Below are positions 1 through 12,650 of a stretch of 64,000 bases of DNA, piece by piece. Both the position numbers and the translations under genes were made by a program. Below the pieces are notes generated by a model. It was not told the origin of the DNA, made no database searches, and saw only the letters and a program-made list of their open reading frames with translations. The first letter of the stretch is position 1, and each line of letters starts with the position of its first letter. Origin of the DNA: Laguncularia racemosa (lineage: Eukaryota; Streptophyta; Magnoliopsida; Myrtales; Combretaceae); contig JBBMOL010000023.1 in NCBI GenBank assembly GCA_037954665.1, positions 5,208,001 to 5,272,000 of the forward strand. The letters are read 5' to 3'.

Positions 1-1451
1 CTTTGCTATGGTCTACATACAATGCTTAATGTTGTTGCAGACAAGGAAGGAGTTGGAGCAGCTGTTCTAATTCGCTCCTGTGCTCCAGTCAGCGGTAAAT
101 GTTATTTGTTTTTATTACCCTTGACCTGTCTTGGTGACAATATCCTTGCCATTGATGCAGATAAGTGCCTTTAAGCTACATTTTAATTGTCTTTTACATA
201 CTCAAATCATGTGTAACAGTTAACTTTCATAGAGCAAGAAGATCATTGTTCATCCCCTCTAGTGTTTCTTCCCTGATTCTATACTGTTATTAACATCCCT
301 TGAATATGCTTTGGGAACGTTGGGTGCTTGAGAATATAAAAGAAGTGTTGAATGCTCAAACGACAGCTTGTACTCTTGCCCTTATTTTCTGTTCATTTTT
401 GAATTGCCTGTTAAGAAGATACATATAACGGGTAACAATATTGTAGGGCTAGAGACAATCCAACAGCGCCGTGGTCAGAAAACTGACAAGCCTGTGCTTC
501 TTGCTGGACCAGGGAAGGTCTGTGTAATCTAATTCCTCCTTTCAGCAATAGATTGCATTGATTTCAAGTCAATATTAATCCAGATTCCAATGTTATCTAT
601 ATATGTATGCGTTAGGACATTGTTATTCTCATGAAATACATGCAATATGGCTTTGCACTACTGCTGTGATCTCCATCAAAACCTGTTGTGTTTCTTTTTG
701 ACAATACTTAAATCTGTTTGTGTATGTTACAACACAAAATGACAAAGGCATTGTAGTTTGTTTCCATTAACTAACCTGAAAATATCCTATATAACGTGTG
801 AAGCCATTGAAAACACATTCATGGGAATGCTGTAAACTGACGAGCCCCTTTACTGGGGACGTGATTGATAGATGGAGGATAGTTATATAAAAGAGCAGAT
901 CTGTTATGATCATCATAACAACAGACATTTCTGGATGGAAAGAAGGAATAGGAAAGAATTTAATATAACTTCTCCCAAAAGATAAACTCAACATGCTCTC
1001 ACACTACTGTCGCCGTTTAATGCTGCCAATCTATTATGAAGTAATTATGCTAAAAAAATGACCAAAATGCACAATCGACTCTACTAGGTCTTGATGAGAA
1101 TTATCTTCTTTGGATGGCTACGACAATTTGCCATTCCATTTCTCATTTCCAGGTTGGACAAGCCTTGGGGATTTCAACAGAATGGTCTAACCATCCTCTT
1201 TATACACCTGGTTTGTAATCATTATTCATTGATGCAAATTATCAGCAGACTTTTATATGTACTTTATTGTCCCTTTTGCTTGCTCAGGTGGTTTGGAGCT
1301 ACTGGATGGTCCAAAGCCTGAGAAAATACTAATTGGTCCTCGTGTTGGCATCGAATATGCGTCACCTGAGGATGCCAATGCTCTATGGAGATTTGCAATT
1401 GCTGGTAGCCTATGGGTGAGTGCTCCGAAAAATACTCTCAGGCTCCCTTGA
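1..1451 (+). CDS. MAG: 3-methyladenine DNA glycosylase, 3' part (last four exons)
   Basis: Base-excision-repair enzyme of the AAG/MPG family, which cleaves the N-glycosidic bond of alkylated purines such as 3-methyladenine; expected in the nucleus. The gene enters from the left edge. Coding exons are 1-94, 447-517, 1153-1210 and 1288-1451, all with GT..AG borders and joining in frame, stop TGA at 1449-1451. Seen: YGLHTMLNVV (the family's YGM[YH] segment, whose tyrosines line the base pocket in the human enzyme), LLAGPGKVGQALGIS (the family PGKL.QALGI motif), then ILIGPRVGIEYA and the C-terminal LWRFAIAGSLWVS. The N-terminal half, including the catalytic glutamate segment, lies outside the window. 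The order and spacing of motifs match plant MAG proteins and no frameshift is seen. The next gene, GCP3, lies tail to tail about 2 kb away. Very confident about the family; the gene symbol follows Arabidopsis MAG. Confidence 0.92.
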
Positions 1452-3523
1452 TAAGCAAAATGCAAGTAATTAATGTGTCTATCATGTGTAAAGCACCAAA
1501 AAGACTTGATTTTTTCTTTCCTATGCAAGAGACCGAGGATTGGAGCTCTAGATGAGATACATGACTTGTATTTTAAAGTGGGAAGAGAATTTTGAATGTT
1601 CCTGTCTTGATGGTCATAATACAGATATAGTTACTCTTTTCCTTATCAATTAAAACTCGGGATCGAACCACAAGTCTGGAGATTATTCAGACCAAAGAGT
1701 GCCGATACTTGTTCGTTTTGGATGCTGAAATTTCAATGGCTTTCAAATTTTATGGTCGTGTTATCCAATTACGAAATATAGAGTTATGTTAATATTATTA
1801 ATTTAAAAAAAAAAAAAACACTAGCATAACTTGAGAACTTGCTCGGTGTAAGACTTTTCAAAGGTTTTGATTGAGGGTCAATGTTGTTGGTCCAACCAGG
1901 TCTGAGACCAAATTCATGGAAAATCTTGTGTTCTTAACCACCGTTTTCAAGGGATTGCATAATACCATTGTTGAGAGTTACATTGAACAGACAGTGAGCG
2001 TTACTAGATACAGGAGTACCCCAAGACCATAGTTCAACCCTTCGTCTGTACGACTGAATGAAACAAACGATCTCGCAATGATTTAAGAAATGTATCTGAT
2101 CATCAAAAGAGATAATTTGGCAGCGTGTACTGGCAAGGTACAAGATTTGCAATGCCAATATTGAATTAAAAGGAGATAGATGAAACGATTTGGATATCTG
2201 AAGACGTTAACACAAGCTTACGTTAGCTGCTTCAGCATCCATAATACTGAAAGATGCATTGGTGTTTGAATAACTTGATGTCAACCCTTTGCGCAGTTGA
2301 ACCATCACGTGGGGGAAAACCAACTAAAAGATCTGTATCAAAGTACCAATTTCAAAAAAAAAAAAAAAAAAAAAAAGGAATCTTTGAAGCTCAATCCGTC
2401 AATACCAAAAAGGCAGGTCATTTCTCTCAGCAATATTCTAGAGATGCAAAAAAAAAAACATATAAAGCTTCGGATAAATTACCAAACCGACGTAATTTTT
2501 TTTTTTTTTTTAGACTAGAAATCGTGCTTTACAGGCTCTTTTTTTGGGTAACTAAATTTACTCTTCAATTAGTCCACAAAATTTCAAGCTACAGATTGCA
2601 TATTCTGCTCCGAATTCCCTTCATGAGTCAAAAGAATACAGTTCCGGTTTTCAAAGTCTTCTTTCCACTGAGAAGCTTCCCTTCCAGATTTTTCATGATG
2701 CAACTGTTGCTTACCGGAGTAACTACATTCTAGGCTCTGCCAACACCCAAGCAACACCTTCAAAGATCAGAAAAATTTGTTTGATCAGAGCCTGCTGCGA
2801 TAGTCACTGAGGTTACCACCTGGTCAAACGATCTGCAGCAACCATATCATCAAAAAAGATGATAATAATGATAAAATGACCATCAACGTGCTATCATTTA
2901 AAAGGATGATAATAATGCAGTTCCATCCCTCTCGGGCAAGCAATTGTACATATGCCAGGGTAATCAAATTCTAGCTTCTTTTTGCAAGGTAGTTTAGAAT
3001 ATTTAAGAATGACAATTCCATTTCTCTCATCAAAGCTCTAAATTCAGAACAAAATGGTTAGATAGGGAGGAAGAAAAAAACAATGACCCAGAAAGACAGG
3101 TACCCCCCTTGATACAAGATTGTTACAGATTTACAAACCCAGAGAAACAATGGCCTTAGAGATCAAATCAACACGCAATTGAACTGCTCACACCCAGAAA
3201 ACATATCCTCCTACAACTGAGACCTTGATAGCATGGCTATCACCCTGGTAGTTAAAATCTCCCAAGCAACAAGCAAACCACATCTGCACCAAAACAAAAG
3301 GTTACCATGAAGTCTAATGCACCAAGAAAATGCAAAAGTACAAGACCATGAAGTCAGATGGACCTAGTATTTCTGTACCTAAAAGCAATAATATTAGTTT
3401 GGATGTGGTTCTAAATCAATGCAGCAGTGTGGCAGCTTATTCTTTGTGGCCGATCAAACCACCTGGTTTGTCCTTCAAATGTAAAACTCAACCATCTTTG
3501 AGCTTCAGCATATTGTCATCCCT
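1452..3523. other. Intergenic DNA between two convergent genes
   Basis: The left part should hold the 3' UTR of the glycosylase and the right part the 3' UTR of GCP3; no clear polyadenylation signal can be assigned. There are several homopolymer runs: A-runs near 1805-1818, 2354-2376 and 2450-2458, and a T-run near 2498-2512. Short open frames here (for example 1934-2158 on the minus strand, 2254-2733 on the plus strand) have no recognisable domain, and the plus-strand one is kept open by the A/T runs. No gene is supported. Confidence 0.6.
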
Positions 3524-6486
3524 CTATTTACTAAGTCCTGACTGGCTATAGAATTCTGTGAAGTCAAGACGGAAGAAGAGGAACTTTAGGTCAACATGCT
3601 GCTGAACTGGCAATTGAGATAGAAAGCCTTCCAGCAATGATGTGTATTGCTTTGCTATTGCATCCATATCCTGTTGCATGCTTCTAAGAAAGTCACCAGC
3701 ACGCTGTGTTAGGGCCTTTCTTCCATCAGCTATCCATGATCCAGGTTCCATAGATAGGTCATTTGTTTTTCTCAATGTATTCTTTTGACGTGACGATAAA
3801 GCAGATTCCCCAGTTCTGCAAAGGATGAAAAGCATGTGTAACTACAAACTAAATCCAGATCACTGTATGCCTGATGGTTTTTTGGTAAGTCCCTAAGTCA
3901 GAAGTTCACACAAACCAACCCAAATAAATGCATGCAAGAATGATAAATCATATGACCTATGCAATAGAAAGTATTAAAAAGGGCACCTTTGTTGTTTGTT
4001 TAAGCGGCTTGAAATGTAAAAACAAATCAAGTTAGAAATTCCTTGTAATTTGGTGAGAGGAGGGGGGAGGAGGGTAGGGGGAAGAACAAATCAAGTTAGA
4101 AATTCCTTTGTTGTTACACTAGTGTTACAAGCTTTCCATTGACAATACTGTTGCACGGCAAAATAACTTATTGATGGACTGAACAATACCTTGCTTGCAA
4201 TTCATATATGCCTTCATATAAACGGTCTGCATGACTTCGAAACTTCAGGATGAGGTCAAACAAGACAAAGAGTGACTTGTGAAGAGTTTGAGATCGTTCA
4301 CCAAGTAGGGATTTCTCTACAATTGAATTAAGGTACTTTTCATGTGCTGCAAGTAAATCATCGAGATCCTTTGCTGCTTCCATTTCATTAGAGAAATGTG
4401 ACCATGAAACCTCCAAAACTTCAAACATGATATAGTATTGCAAATTTGTAACAAAGTGATTCATCTCATTCCATAACACCTGGCATTGCCGCAATGTTGA
4501 AAGCAGCTGCACTTTGACTGCACGCTGCAGCTTCATAAAAGCATGAGATGTGATACAATTAGGTTTCATCGTCTTCCAAGCACCAATTAGTGCATGCTCT
4601 ACACGTCGAAGCTTCCAAAGAAAATTAAAAATTCTCAAGTACTTTGCCATGACTGATTCAGTGAAAACAGTATCCAATGGAACCCTAGGATCATATTCCA
4701 ATGAAAAGACATCCCAGCCCCTATCTCCAGTGTTATGTGGCATCATTTTGACCCTTAACCTGTCCAGTATTTCAGGATCATCATACTGAGCATTGGATGA
4801 TCTAATTGCACTTTCCAGCAGTCCAGCTAGATGGAAGGAACTGATGGTATTAGCAGGTTCAGAAAGTTCAGGCCAGACAATATCCATTAAATACTGAACG
4901 AAATCCCCTTGCCCGAGAAGTAAATATCGCTTGATAGCCAGACAATGTTCTTTAAATTTATACTGGTTATACATTACATCCAATAAGTGTTTATCAATTC
5001 TCTTTGCAGCTTCGTCCACCAGAGACTCAAGGGCATCAGTTTCACCATACTCTAGACTCCCTCGTCTAGTTGTGGTCCCTGCAGCTGATGCAGCTTCTGT
5101 GGCAGCATCAGCCCAGCCACGGTCTTCACAGCAAACACGAAGAAAATTTATAGACTTCCCAGTCCTCAAAATTCGCTGTGCAAGCGACTGTGATATGAAA
5201 GAAGGCAGCATACCATCATGGAGCTGATAACCTTCCCTCCAAAGGGATTCAGCTTTTACTTGCTGACCTACAATGAAAAATTCAGCAAAAATATCTTCCA
5301 ACTCCCCTTCCAATACCCACGTCCTCACCATTTCAAAAAGCGGAGAACAAACACGTCGAAGCAGATGCCTCATGAACTCATGCACAAGTGGGTCACCATG
5401 CTGTGCATGCAAATGAATAGCCCCAACCATAGCTCCACCTCTCAAAACCCTACATTTATCCACCAAAACTGCCATCAACCTCATTTTCACCATTGGTTCT
5501 GCAAGCCACACTGCTAATCTCCTCAATGACAGATAATTATCCAAACTAGCCGTCTCTGAAACTAAAGGAATAGGATTCATTGCCTGAGCTTCAAGCACAG
5601 CCAACAACTTATAATACTGTGACAACTCATCTTGTAAGGCTGCACAAAAGGCTTGTCCTACCGTCCCCACATCTTTAGCTGGGAATCGATCCATGCTCTC
5701 TGATATATAACCCCTAACCTTTCTAAATAACCAGCCAAGTTCACACAACTTCCTAACCATAGTCCTTGTCGTCCGCGGAACCTTAACTAAATCCGACAAA
5801 ATATACCCATCAACAATTGAACCGAACTTCACATACTTACCATCAATCCCCTGACAAGCATACAACACATCTCTCACCAAAACCTCCTCAGAAACCTCAT
5901 TCTCATCCTTCACCAAATTCACATACTCCTTAAACGCCAAATCCCGCAAATTCTCAGGATCTTTCGCCACCAACAAAGCCCCATTCCCCCATTTCCTACT
6001 TCCTCTCTCCTTATCCCTCGAAACTCGATACTTACTATCAAACTCCCCACTATCAACAGAGTCCAAATTCGGTAACAACACAGACGAATCCACACCATTA
6101 AGACCGTTTTTCGCACAATTCCGGTCCTCAGATATCGTATGAAGCAAATAAAGCACTGCCCATTTATTATTTACACTACCAGGACCAGTTTTTGAATCGA
6201 ATTTAGTGAATAGATCGGCGAAAGAGAGAGCCTGAGAGGATTTACCTTGAGTGGCGAGACGGCGTTTGATGGATTCGGCGAGTGCCGCGGCGTCCGGGTT
6301 TACAGAGGGAGTGATGCGGCTGGAGAGAATGCGATGGGCTAATCGGAGAGAGGATTGGAATTGGGAAGAAGAAGAAGAAGAAGATAAAGAGTTAGGGTTA
6401 GGGTTAGAGGGGTTTTGACGGGAAGTCAAGCGAATGACAAGTTCTTTTACTAGATCTCGAGCTTTTTGTTGGTCTTCTTCTTCCAT
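3524..6486 (-). CDS. GCP3: Gamma-tubulin complex component 3 (SPC98/GCP3)
   Basis: Subunit of the gamma-tubulin small complex that nucleates microtubules at the nuclear envelope and cortex in plants. Two coding exons: 6486-4190 and 3815-3524, joined across a GT..AG intron (4189-3816) to give 862 residues, close to the roughly 838 residues of Arabidopsis GCP3. I start at ATG 6484-6486 because MEEEDQQKARDLVKELV matches the conserved plant N-terminus; the frame is open upstream to an ATG at 6667-6669, but those 61 residues look like translated leader. Seen: a serine-rich linker (residues about 33-42), ATQGKSSQALSFADLFTKF, the GCP N-terminal domain containing DVGTVGQAFCAALQDELS and GGAMVGAIHLHAQHGDPLVH, and the gamma-tubulin-binding C-terminal domain with MFEVLEVSWSHFSNEMEAAK. 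The last exon ends VDLKFLFFRLDFTEFYS, the usual family end. No internal stop; the gene looks intact. Confidence 0.96.
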
Positions 6487-6543
6487 TGATTTGGAAATCA
6501 GTAGGTGAAGGGAAAGCCTAAAGAAAGTAGCAGTAAAGTGAAA

Positions 6544-6562
6544 AGAGAGAGAGAGAGAGAGA
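6544..6562 (-). repeat. CT-rich microsatellite in the GCP3 leader
   Basis: A run of GA dinucleotides on the plus strand (CT on the coding strand) about 60 bp upstream of the GCP3 start codon. Pyrimidine-rich tracts like this are common in plant 5' leaders. It supports transcription of this stretch as 5' UTR rather than coding sequence, although the frame stays open through it. Confidence 0.6.
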
Positions 6563-6669
6563 CCAGTGGGAAGAGCTTCTGTTTGATGGTTTGAGGGCGG
6601 GGAAATGAGAAATTTTGGTGTTTTTGGAAAATTGAAATTTGGTTTTGTTTCGTGAAATGAAAATCTCAT

Positions 6670-7719
6670 CGATTTTTTTTTTTTTATTCATTATGTTTCT
6701 AAAAGGTGTATTCTTTAAAGATGAATTGTATATGCCTTTTATATTTATATTTTATTTTTTAAATTGAGTATTTAAATCAAAATCTTTGAATTTTGTTTTC
6801 CTTTAATGTTCATTTTGCTTCTTAAAAATTATAAAAAATAATTTTAATATATTTTCATTATTTTTGTTTAATAGTAAAGAATTAAAATAGAGTCTATAAA
6901 CACTTTTTTTTAATTGAGCATATAAACGATGGATTTTAAATATAAGGATTAAAACATATATTAAGCAAATAAAAGTTTTACCATTTGGGAATCTTAAGTA
7001 ACGTTTAATTGGCTAAACATAGTAATATAAAGAGAATATGACAATGCAATATAAGAAGGATATGATAATATAATTTCTTTATACTATATTTGATAAATAA
7101 ATATGGATTTTTATAATATATTTAATTTGAGAGAGAGATGGCGAAAGATGAAATCCATTGATTATTTATAAACATTGTATGGGATCAACTTTTTTAATTT
7201 CTAAGATATACTTATTTCTTGTTGTAAAAAATGATTTTTGTACTATCAAATATATTATATGAAATTTTTAATTTTAATCCAATACCATAAAAGTTTTATT
7301 TTATTTTTTATCTAGTAACTTAGTTTAATATGAAAACAAAATAATAAACTAAAAAGTTTATTCAGTCTTATACTATAAAAGTATGGCAACGAAACAATAC
7401 TTTATTTTAGAATTGTTGTGTAAATACAGATGTGAAATATGAATGCACTTGTTTTTAGTATAACTTTATATTTGGTATCATTGCAAGGCTACGCAAATTG
7501 TAGTTAAATTCAGTTCGGCTTGTAATCCCATGCCAAATCAACCGCAAAGGCATTCAACTACATTCAATTTTATTTTTATTATTATATTTGAATGAAAAGC
7601 ATTCGTTCAAAGCTATACATATTTTGATTTGACAAAAATAAGATAAAACAAACAAGATAGAATAAAATCAAATCACTAAAAAAAATGAAACAGAGATTGT
7701 TCAGACTTTCTACTTAAAT
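6670..7719. other. AT-rich upstream region of GCP3
   Basis: Very AT-rich with no usable open frame. It should contain the GCP3 promoter next to 6487-6700, but I cannot name a convincing TATA box among the many A/T runs. Nothing else recognisable is seen. Confidence 0.5.
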
Positions 7720-8645
7720 GAAATTATTTTAAAAATATTTACAAAATAGTATACTAAAAAAAAATTATTTAAAAAATAGATGTCCATATCTTTAGTAATT
7801 TGTATTGAAGTCATGTACTCGGTTTGCGCCTTCAATATAATTTGCTAAATTTCTTTTTTTATCATTGATTTTTTTTATGAAAAATCATATAAAGAATTAA
7901 AAAATTTAAAATTTACATAAAAAATAACAAAAAAAATATTTTCATAAACTTAAAAATTATAAAAATTGATTTAAAATTTATTAAAAATTTTAGTTGTACC
8001 CTTTTATGCTTTATCTTATAATATATGGAAAAAAAAGAACAAAAAAAAATCAAGTCTACTATGTCATAACTTTATTATTTCTTTTTTATCAATTCGATAG
8101 CTAGCAACCTATAAAAATATGGAAGTTTGACCCTTATAAAAATACCAAATGATAACGTAGCTTGTTCCTAAATATAATAGACTCAAATTAATCTTTTTAT
8201 ATATATTATAGACTCTGTAACTCTATATGAACAAAAAGTTATAATCATTTAAAATTGGAAAAACAAATCGCATTAATATTAATTTCTTTTCTTCTTCTTT
8301 TTTTATATCATAAGATAAAGCATAAAGGGATGCAAAATTTTTTTAATAAATTTTAAATCAATTTTTATAATTTTTAAATTTTTGAAAATTTATTTTTTGT
8401 TATTCTTTATGTAAATTTTTATTTAAAAATTTTAATTTTCTTTATATAATTTTTTTATAAAAAAAATTCAATAATAAAAAAATAGCAAATTGTTAAAGGT
8501 GCGGACTAGTCTGTATCTTATGTACAAATTGCCAAAAGCATGAACTGGATTGGGTCTGCACCTTCGCAACTTATTTTTTGAATAATTTTTTTGGATATAC
8601 CATTTTGCAAATTTTAGAAAATATATTATTTTAATAAATTCCTTA
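7720..8645. mobile_element. Foldback/MULE-type non-autonomous element with long inverted repeats
   Basis: The left arm (about 7720-8035) and right arm (about 8305-8645) are imperfect reverse complements over roughly 300 bp, separated by a loop of about 270 bp. Matching pairs include TTTTATGCTTTATCTTATAA (left) against its complement at about 8308-8327, and ACAAAATAGTATAC at about 7741 against its complement near 8597-8610. No coding capacity. Bases 7820-7844 resemble 26728-26752, near the left end of the Mutator-like element, with four mismatches in 25, so this is probably a deletion derivative or relative of that family. I could not find a clear 9-bp target duplication. Confidence 0.65.
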
Positions 8646-8929
8646 AGACTATCCCATATAAGTTAAGATTTTTTTTTTCCTTTCTTTTCTCTTGAGCAAG
8701 GCAATTCACTTTAGTTTAGGGGATTGAAAATAATCAACTATTTGAATATTCTAGAATCAAAATATTTACAAAGCATTATAAAAAGAACTATATTTTGCAA
8801 ACTAGTTTAATTTAATGAATGCCCTTACTTTCATTGGATATACATTTACCATAATAATTCCAAATAGGAGAGACATTGTATTATTGTCGTTATAGGAAGG
8901 GGAATCCAATTAATGTCCACATGACATAA

Positions 8930-9430
8930 GTCCCATGCTTTATGTGGTTTGGAAGAGTGTGTAGAGATGATAAAGTGAGGCGTTAACTTGGAGAATGAGG
9001 TAGGGAGGTAAAATAAACAATCTTAAGGACTTAAGCACATAAATGATAGGGAAAAGAGCTTAGAGCATTAACTTTACTATTCTAAGCATAAGTAGTTTAT
9101 TATTCATTTGATCCTCATTTGATTTTCAAGAGCAAAAGCTTTACACTATAATTTTTTTTTTCTGATCACTAAATTATGCATAGATAAGGAGGAAATCTTT
9201 AGTATTTAATAATTAGGTTATCAATGATGCTTGTTGGATTACATTGACTATTGACAATCAAGATAAATCCTCTAGTTTATAATAAGCTTCTATTGGATCA
9301 AAGGCCATGAAGAGTTTCTCTCAATACATAAGCCTACCTCAAAAAGTAGATTGATCAATACAACAATTCCCATTCAAACGATGATACCAAATCTTTCTAA
9401 GTCATACTAGGATATAAGTTTATTTTCAAA
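8930..9430. mobile_element. Diverged LTR fragment (family also at 41.6 and 63.8 kb)
   Basis: This stretch aligns loosely with 41690-42150: the same order of words, including a segment around GGAGG..AATCTTA, one around AGAGCATTAACT.TACTATTCT, and later CATGAAGAGTTTCTCTC against CATGAAAAGCTTCTCTA. The 63.8 kb copy sits next to a PBS-like site, so this is most likely an old LTR remnant. No coding sequence. Confidence 0.4.
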
Positions 9431-9939
9431 ACCTTGTTACTAATGAATTAAATTCGAGTTATTATTGGACTTGGCTTAAATTAATATGAAACATATTTAG
9501 CTCTCTACATTTTAGGCATTAACTACATCATTTGAATAGTTTGGATATGAGCACGTGCATGGGCATTGTGGAATTGTTCCACTATTGCTAGCCATGATCA
9601 TGTAATTGAAAACTTTTTTTGGTTGATGAGTTATAATGATGAGCCTAACACTAATACTGCAAAATACTTTTTTTTTTCTCTCTCTCTAATATGCAAGCTT
9701 GTAACATTATTCAATTGTGTGCATCACTGTAGGCATGCTAAAGTTATATTTCCCCCATGACAATATGTCATATTGACTTAACTTTCAACAAATCTTTAAT
9801 AGAAGCTTTAAATGAATGCTTTGCAAATAAATATTTTTACCATGAAATTGTCTTTTGACTGCATTTCCTGAACCAAATGTTATTAATGATAAAATCACTT
9901 ATAACTACTTTTTTTTTTTTTTTTGCAACTTCATGCATG

Positions 9940-10010
9940 CGTTGAGTGAGTGGATTAATTTGTAAGGTGAGTGCATGGGTTTCTTACAGTTATGGGATCG
10001 AGTCCTTATG
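9940..10010 (+). repeat. Possible tRNA-derived (SINE-like) sequence
   Basis: GGATCGAGTCC at 9995-10005 matches the RNA polymerase III B-box consensus at 10 of 11 positions, and a weak A-box-like TGAGTGAGTGG lies about 45 bp upstream. A tail or target duplication is not clear, so this is a low-confidence call. Confidence 0.3.
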
Positions 10011-11478
10011 CTAGTTCATTCCTTTTATTTTATTTCCTTTATGATGCTTAGATTTATAGTTTATTTAAAATGTATGACAATAAGTTGCACATTGAGAGAT
10101 TTGGGGATCATATATTCGAATCTTACTTCTTGCACTTTCTTTCTTTCATTGTTGTCCACTCATAACATAAATGTCTTTTATCTAACATTTTATCAAAAAA
10201 TGTTAAGTTCAACTCCATGCTCTTCTTTTCCTTATATTTTTCATTTAAACAAGAAACATGTCTTGAAAACACACAAAGATCTTGGAACAAAATCTTCTCC
10301 AATTTCTTTCCTATTTTTGCAATTTCTACATTGGTTCCATATTAAAAGTTGATCCATTTTGATTTATTTTGAAATGTATCTACTAGTTATGTATCCCCTA
10401 CTCACACCCATCTTGATAAAACGTAACACATGAATGAGCCTAAATCAAATTTAAAATATTTAAAAAAGTAAAAACTCTCTTACATAAATTTAAATTTTAT
10501 TTATTTATTATTATTATGATTTTGTTTAGTTTAAAGCAGTTTAGTGGCTAAATCGAGCAGACATAATCACATTTTGGGATATGCGTCGGTTTGGTGTAAT
10601 GAATACCCTATTTATATGTATACTTTGTAAAATTCAATGCTCACATTTATCTTTTATTAACTAAATTGGCATGGAGTTTGGTACTTTTAAATGTAACTTA
10701 TTGTAATAAATTTTACTTACCCCTACAATAGGTGCATTGCCTAATCCTCGAAAGCGGTCTAGCCTGATACTCCAATCGAACCAAATTGCTTTGCACCAAA
10801 ATAAATACATCATTTAGAAGAAAAGGAAGAAAAAAAATTCTAAAGCATCTAGGTAAGACTCCATACCACTTCATATATGCTTGGTATTATTTAGATCCAT
10901 TTTATTTACTGTATTTCTATTGAATCAATGTTATTATATCTCTAACAACTCAGACTTCTGTGTGCCTATCGTACAAAGTACAATTCTAAATGATGGAAAA
11001 GATACTTGCAATTGTGTGTATAGAGAAAGGTTGAAAAGTGAAAATATAAATGAAGGTAAAAATAGGATATCAAAATAAAACGAACAAAAAAAATAAAGAA
11101 AAAAGTAAAATAAATGTAAGGATTCTATCGAGTAGGTTTGGAATGAATTTCTATAAATTCATCCGGGAGCATGCTTGATAGCTTGTAAGGGTTCTTATCA
11201 AACTTGCCCGATAAGTTAATAAGATTATATTAAAAATCTTAAAAATTCATAATTTTATGGAGAAAATGAATTTTCTCAAAATTAAATGATTTGCATAGCA
11301 TAACGAAGTAAAATCAACTTGAACCTTATGAACTATCAAAAATCAACAACAGATATTTACTACAAGTTTAAATCAAATCTAACAAATACATATGAAATAT
11401 TACACCTCATAGGGAAATACTCTTTACTTTAAGGTTCGACCGACTAGATACCTTATATAAGACCTAACCTACTTGTAC

Positions 11479-11662
11479 TACTAAATAAATATTGCTTAAA
11501 TCAAACCAAAATCAAAACGTTTTCAAGTAGTTAAGCTTTAATAAATTATCCAAAACAAACCACCTCACTTACGTATATTCCTAAATAAATTTTGTTTGAA
11601 TTGAACCAAAATTAAACCATTTTCAAGTGGTTCAACTTTGATTCATTATCCAAACAAAACCA
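11479..11662. repeat. Diverged two-copy tandem duplication
   Basis: Bases 11479-11565 and 11576-11662 are similar, each running from CTAAATAAAT through ACGTTTTCAAGTAGTT / CCATTTTCAAGTGGTT to ATTATCCAAA.CAAA.CCAC. It is an old local duplication with many substitutions and no coding content. Confidence 0.55.
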
Positions 11663-12299
11663 CAATGGGAGAATTCTATAATTCAGTTACGCAAAAATGA
11701 CTAGACCAAATAGTCATTTCTTCCAATTATGATATAATTACTCCAATTAAAGGAAAACAATACTCATTAACGGTAAAAGCGATCATTAATAGGTTTTAAA
11801 GACCATCAACGGTCATTTACAAAAACCAATAGCTTTTTTTTTTTCAGCAATAAATCAATAGTATAATGGTAAACAAGGGATTATATCGTCCAATCACTTT
11901 TGAATAACTGGACTATAAAATTTCCTATTACAATGACATCACATTTTGCTATCCAAGAATCTAGGCATAATGTCAAAATAACTATCTAAATGTGGGTACT
12001 TTTTGAATTATATATATAAAGTTTAAAATTATTAAATGTAATATTGCGTTAAATTTTACTCATTGAATTTACTACCACACTTCTAATTATTTAAAATTGT
12101 ACATTTGACTAGTAATCATTTGCTACATCTTTCTTTCTCTCTTTTTCTTTTTCTTTTTTTTTTTAAGATAATGAAGTTAGTAAATTTATCAAGTAAAAGT
12201 TCAACAAAATATAATATTTAAAGATATAAAATTTGACGAATAAAAGCTCAGTAATAATTAATGATTTCAAACTTGAAGATAATATAAAATTAAAATACT

Positions 12300-12650
12300 C
12301 CAATAATCAAGTTCTTATACCCAATAATTTCATGAAATCAATGGGTTTTGGTTTCGTGGGATGGGAAAACATAGGAAATGTGGGAAGTACGTAGCGGAAG
12401 ACGTGCGAAGTGTGGGCACGTAAATGAAGACAGAAACGAGGTAATGGTAATAGCATGCATTTGGTTTCCGTTATAGCGGTTGGCACAACCATGCGTATTT
12501 CCCGCGAAACACAATATCACCATTTACATTTCAAGCCACATTCTCGCCTTCCTCCTGTTCTTGCATTGTTTCCCTCAAGCTATTTCCTCTCTCTCTCTCT
12601 CCGATTCATTTCATTGCTGTGTCTTTCAGATCACAGGACTTTCTGTGTAG
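12300..12650 (+). promoter_or_regulatory. Promoter and first (non-coding) exon of the PTI1-like kinase gene
   Basis: A locally GC-richer stretch (12350-12510) leads into a pyrimidine-rich segment with a CT microsatellite (about 12587-12602), typical of plant 5' leaders. It ends at a strong donor, GTAG|GTAAGT (exon end 12650). The acceptor TTTTTCTTAG at 13187-13196 would splice this leader to the exon holding the start codon, giving a 5' UTR intron of about 550 bp. The transcription start is not placed and the whole arrangement is inferred from splice signals. Confidence 0.5.

Larger units (their letters stand above)
9431..12299. other. Intergenic AT-rich DNA
   Basis: No gene is supported. 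The longest open frame (9975-10352, plus strand) is a low-complexity, Phe/Leu/Ser-rich translation with no domain. Contents that can be named are a possible SINE-like sequence near 9940-10010 and a diverged tandem duplication at 11479-11662, both listed separately. Confidence 0.5.

Noticed and set aside
1934..2158. 74-codon minus-strand open frame with non-random-looking residues
   Set aside because: No domain recognised, no start context or neighbouring exons, and it lies beside A-runs; it could be an old retroposed fragment but there is no evidence for a gene.
2254..2733. 159-codon plus-strand open frame
   Set aside because: The frame is kept open mainly by A- and T-runs (poly-Lys and poly-Phe) and has no conserved motif.
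4052..4081. G-rich stretch in the GCP3 intron as a G-quadruplex
   Set aside because: It has only three separated G3+ runs plus GG, so it does not meet the usual four-run rule.
4550..5517. Several plus-strand open frames opposite GCP3
   Set aside because: They are antisense shadows of the long GCP3 exon.
9975..10352. 125-codon open frame
   Set aside because: Low-complexity translation rich in Phe, Leu and Ser, typical of T-rich intergenic DNA.
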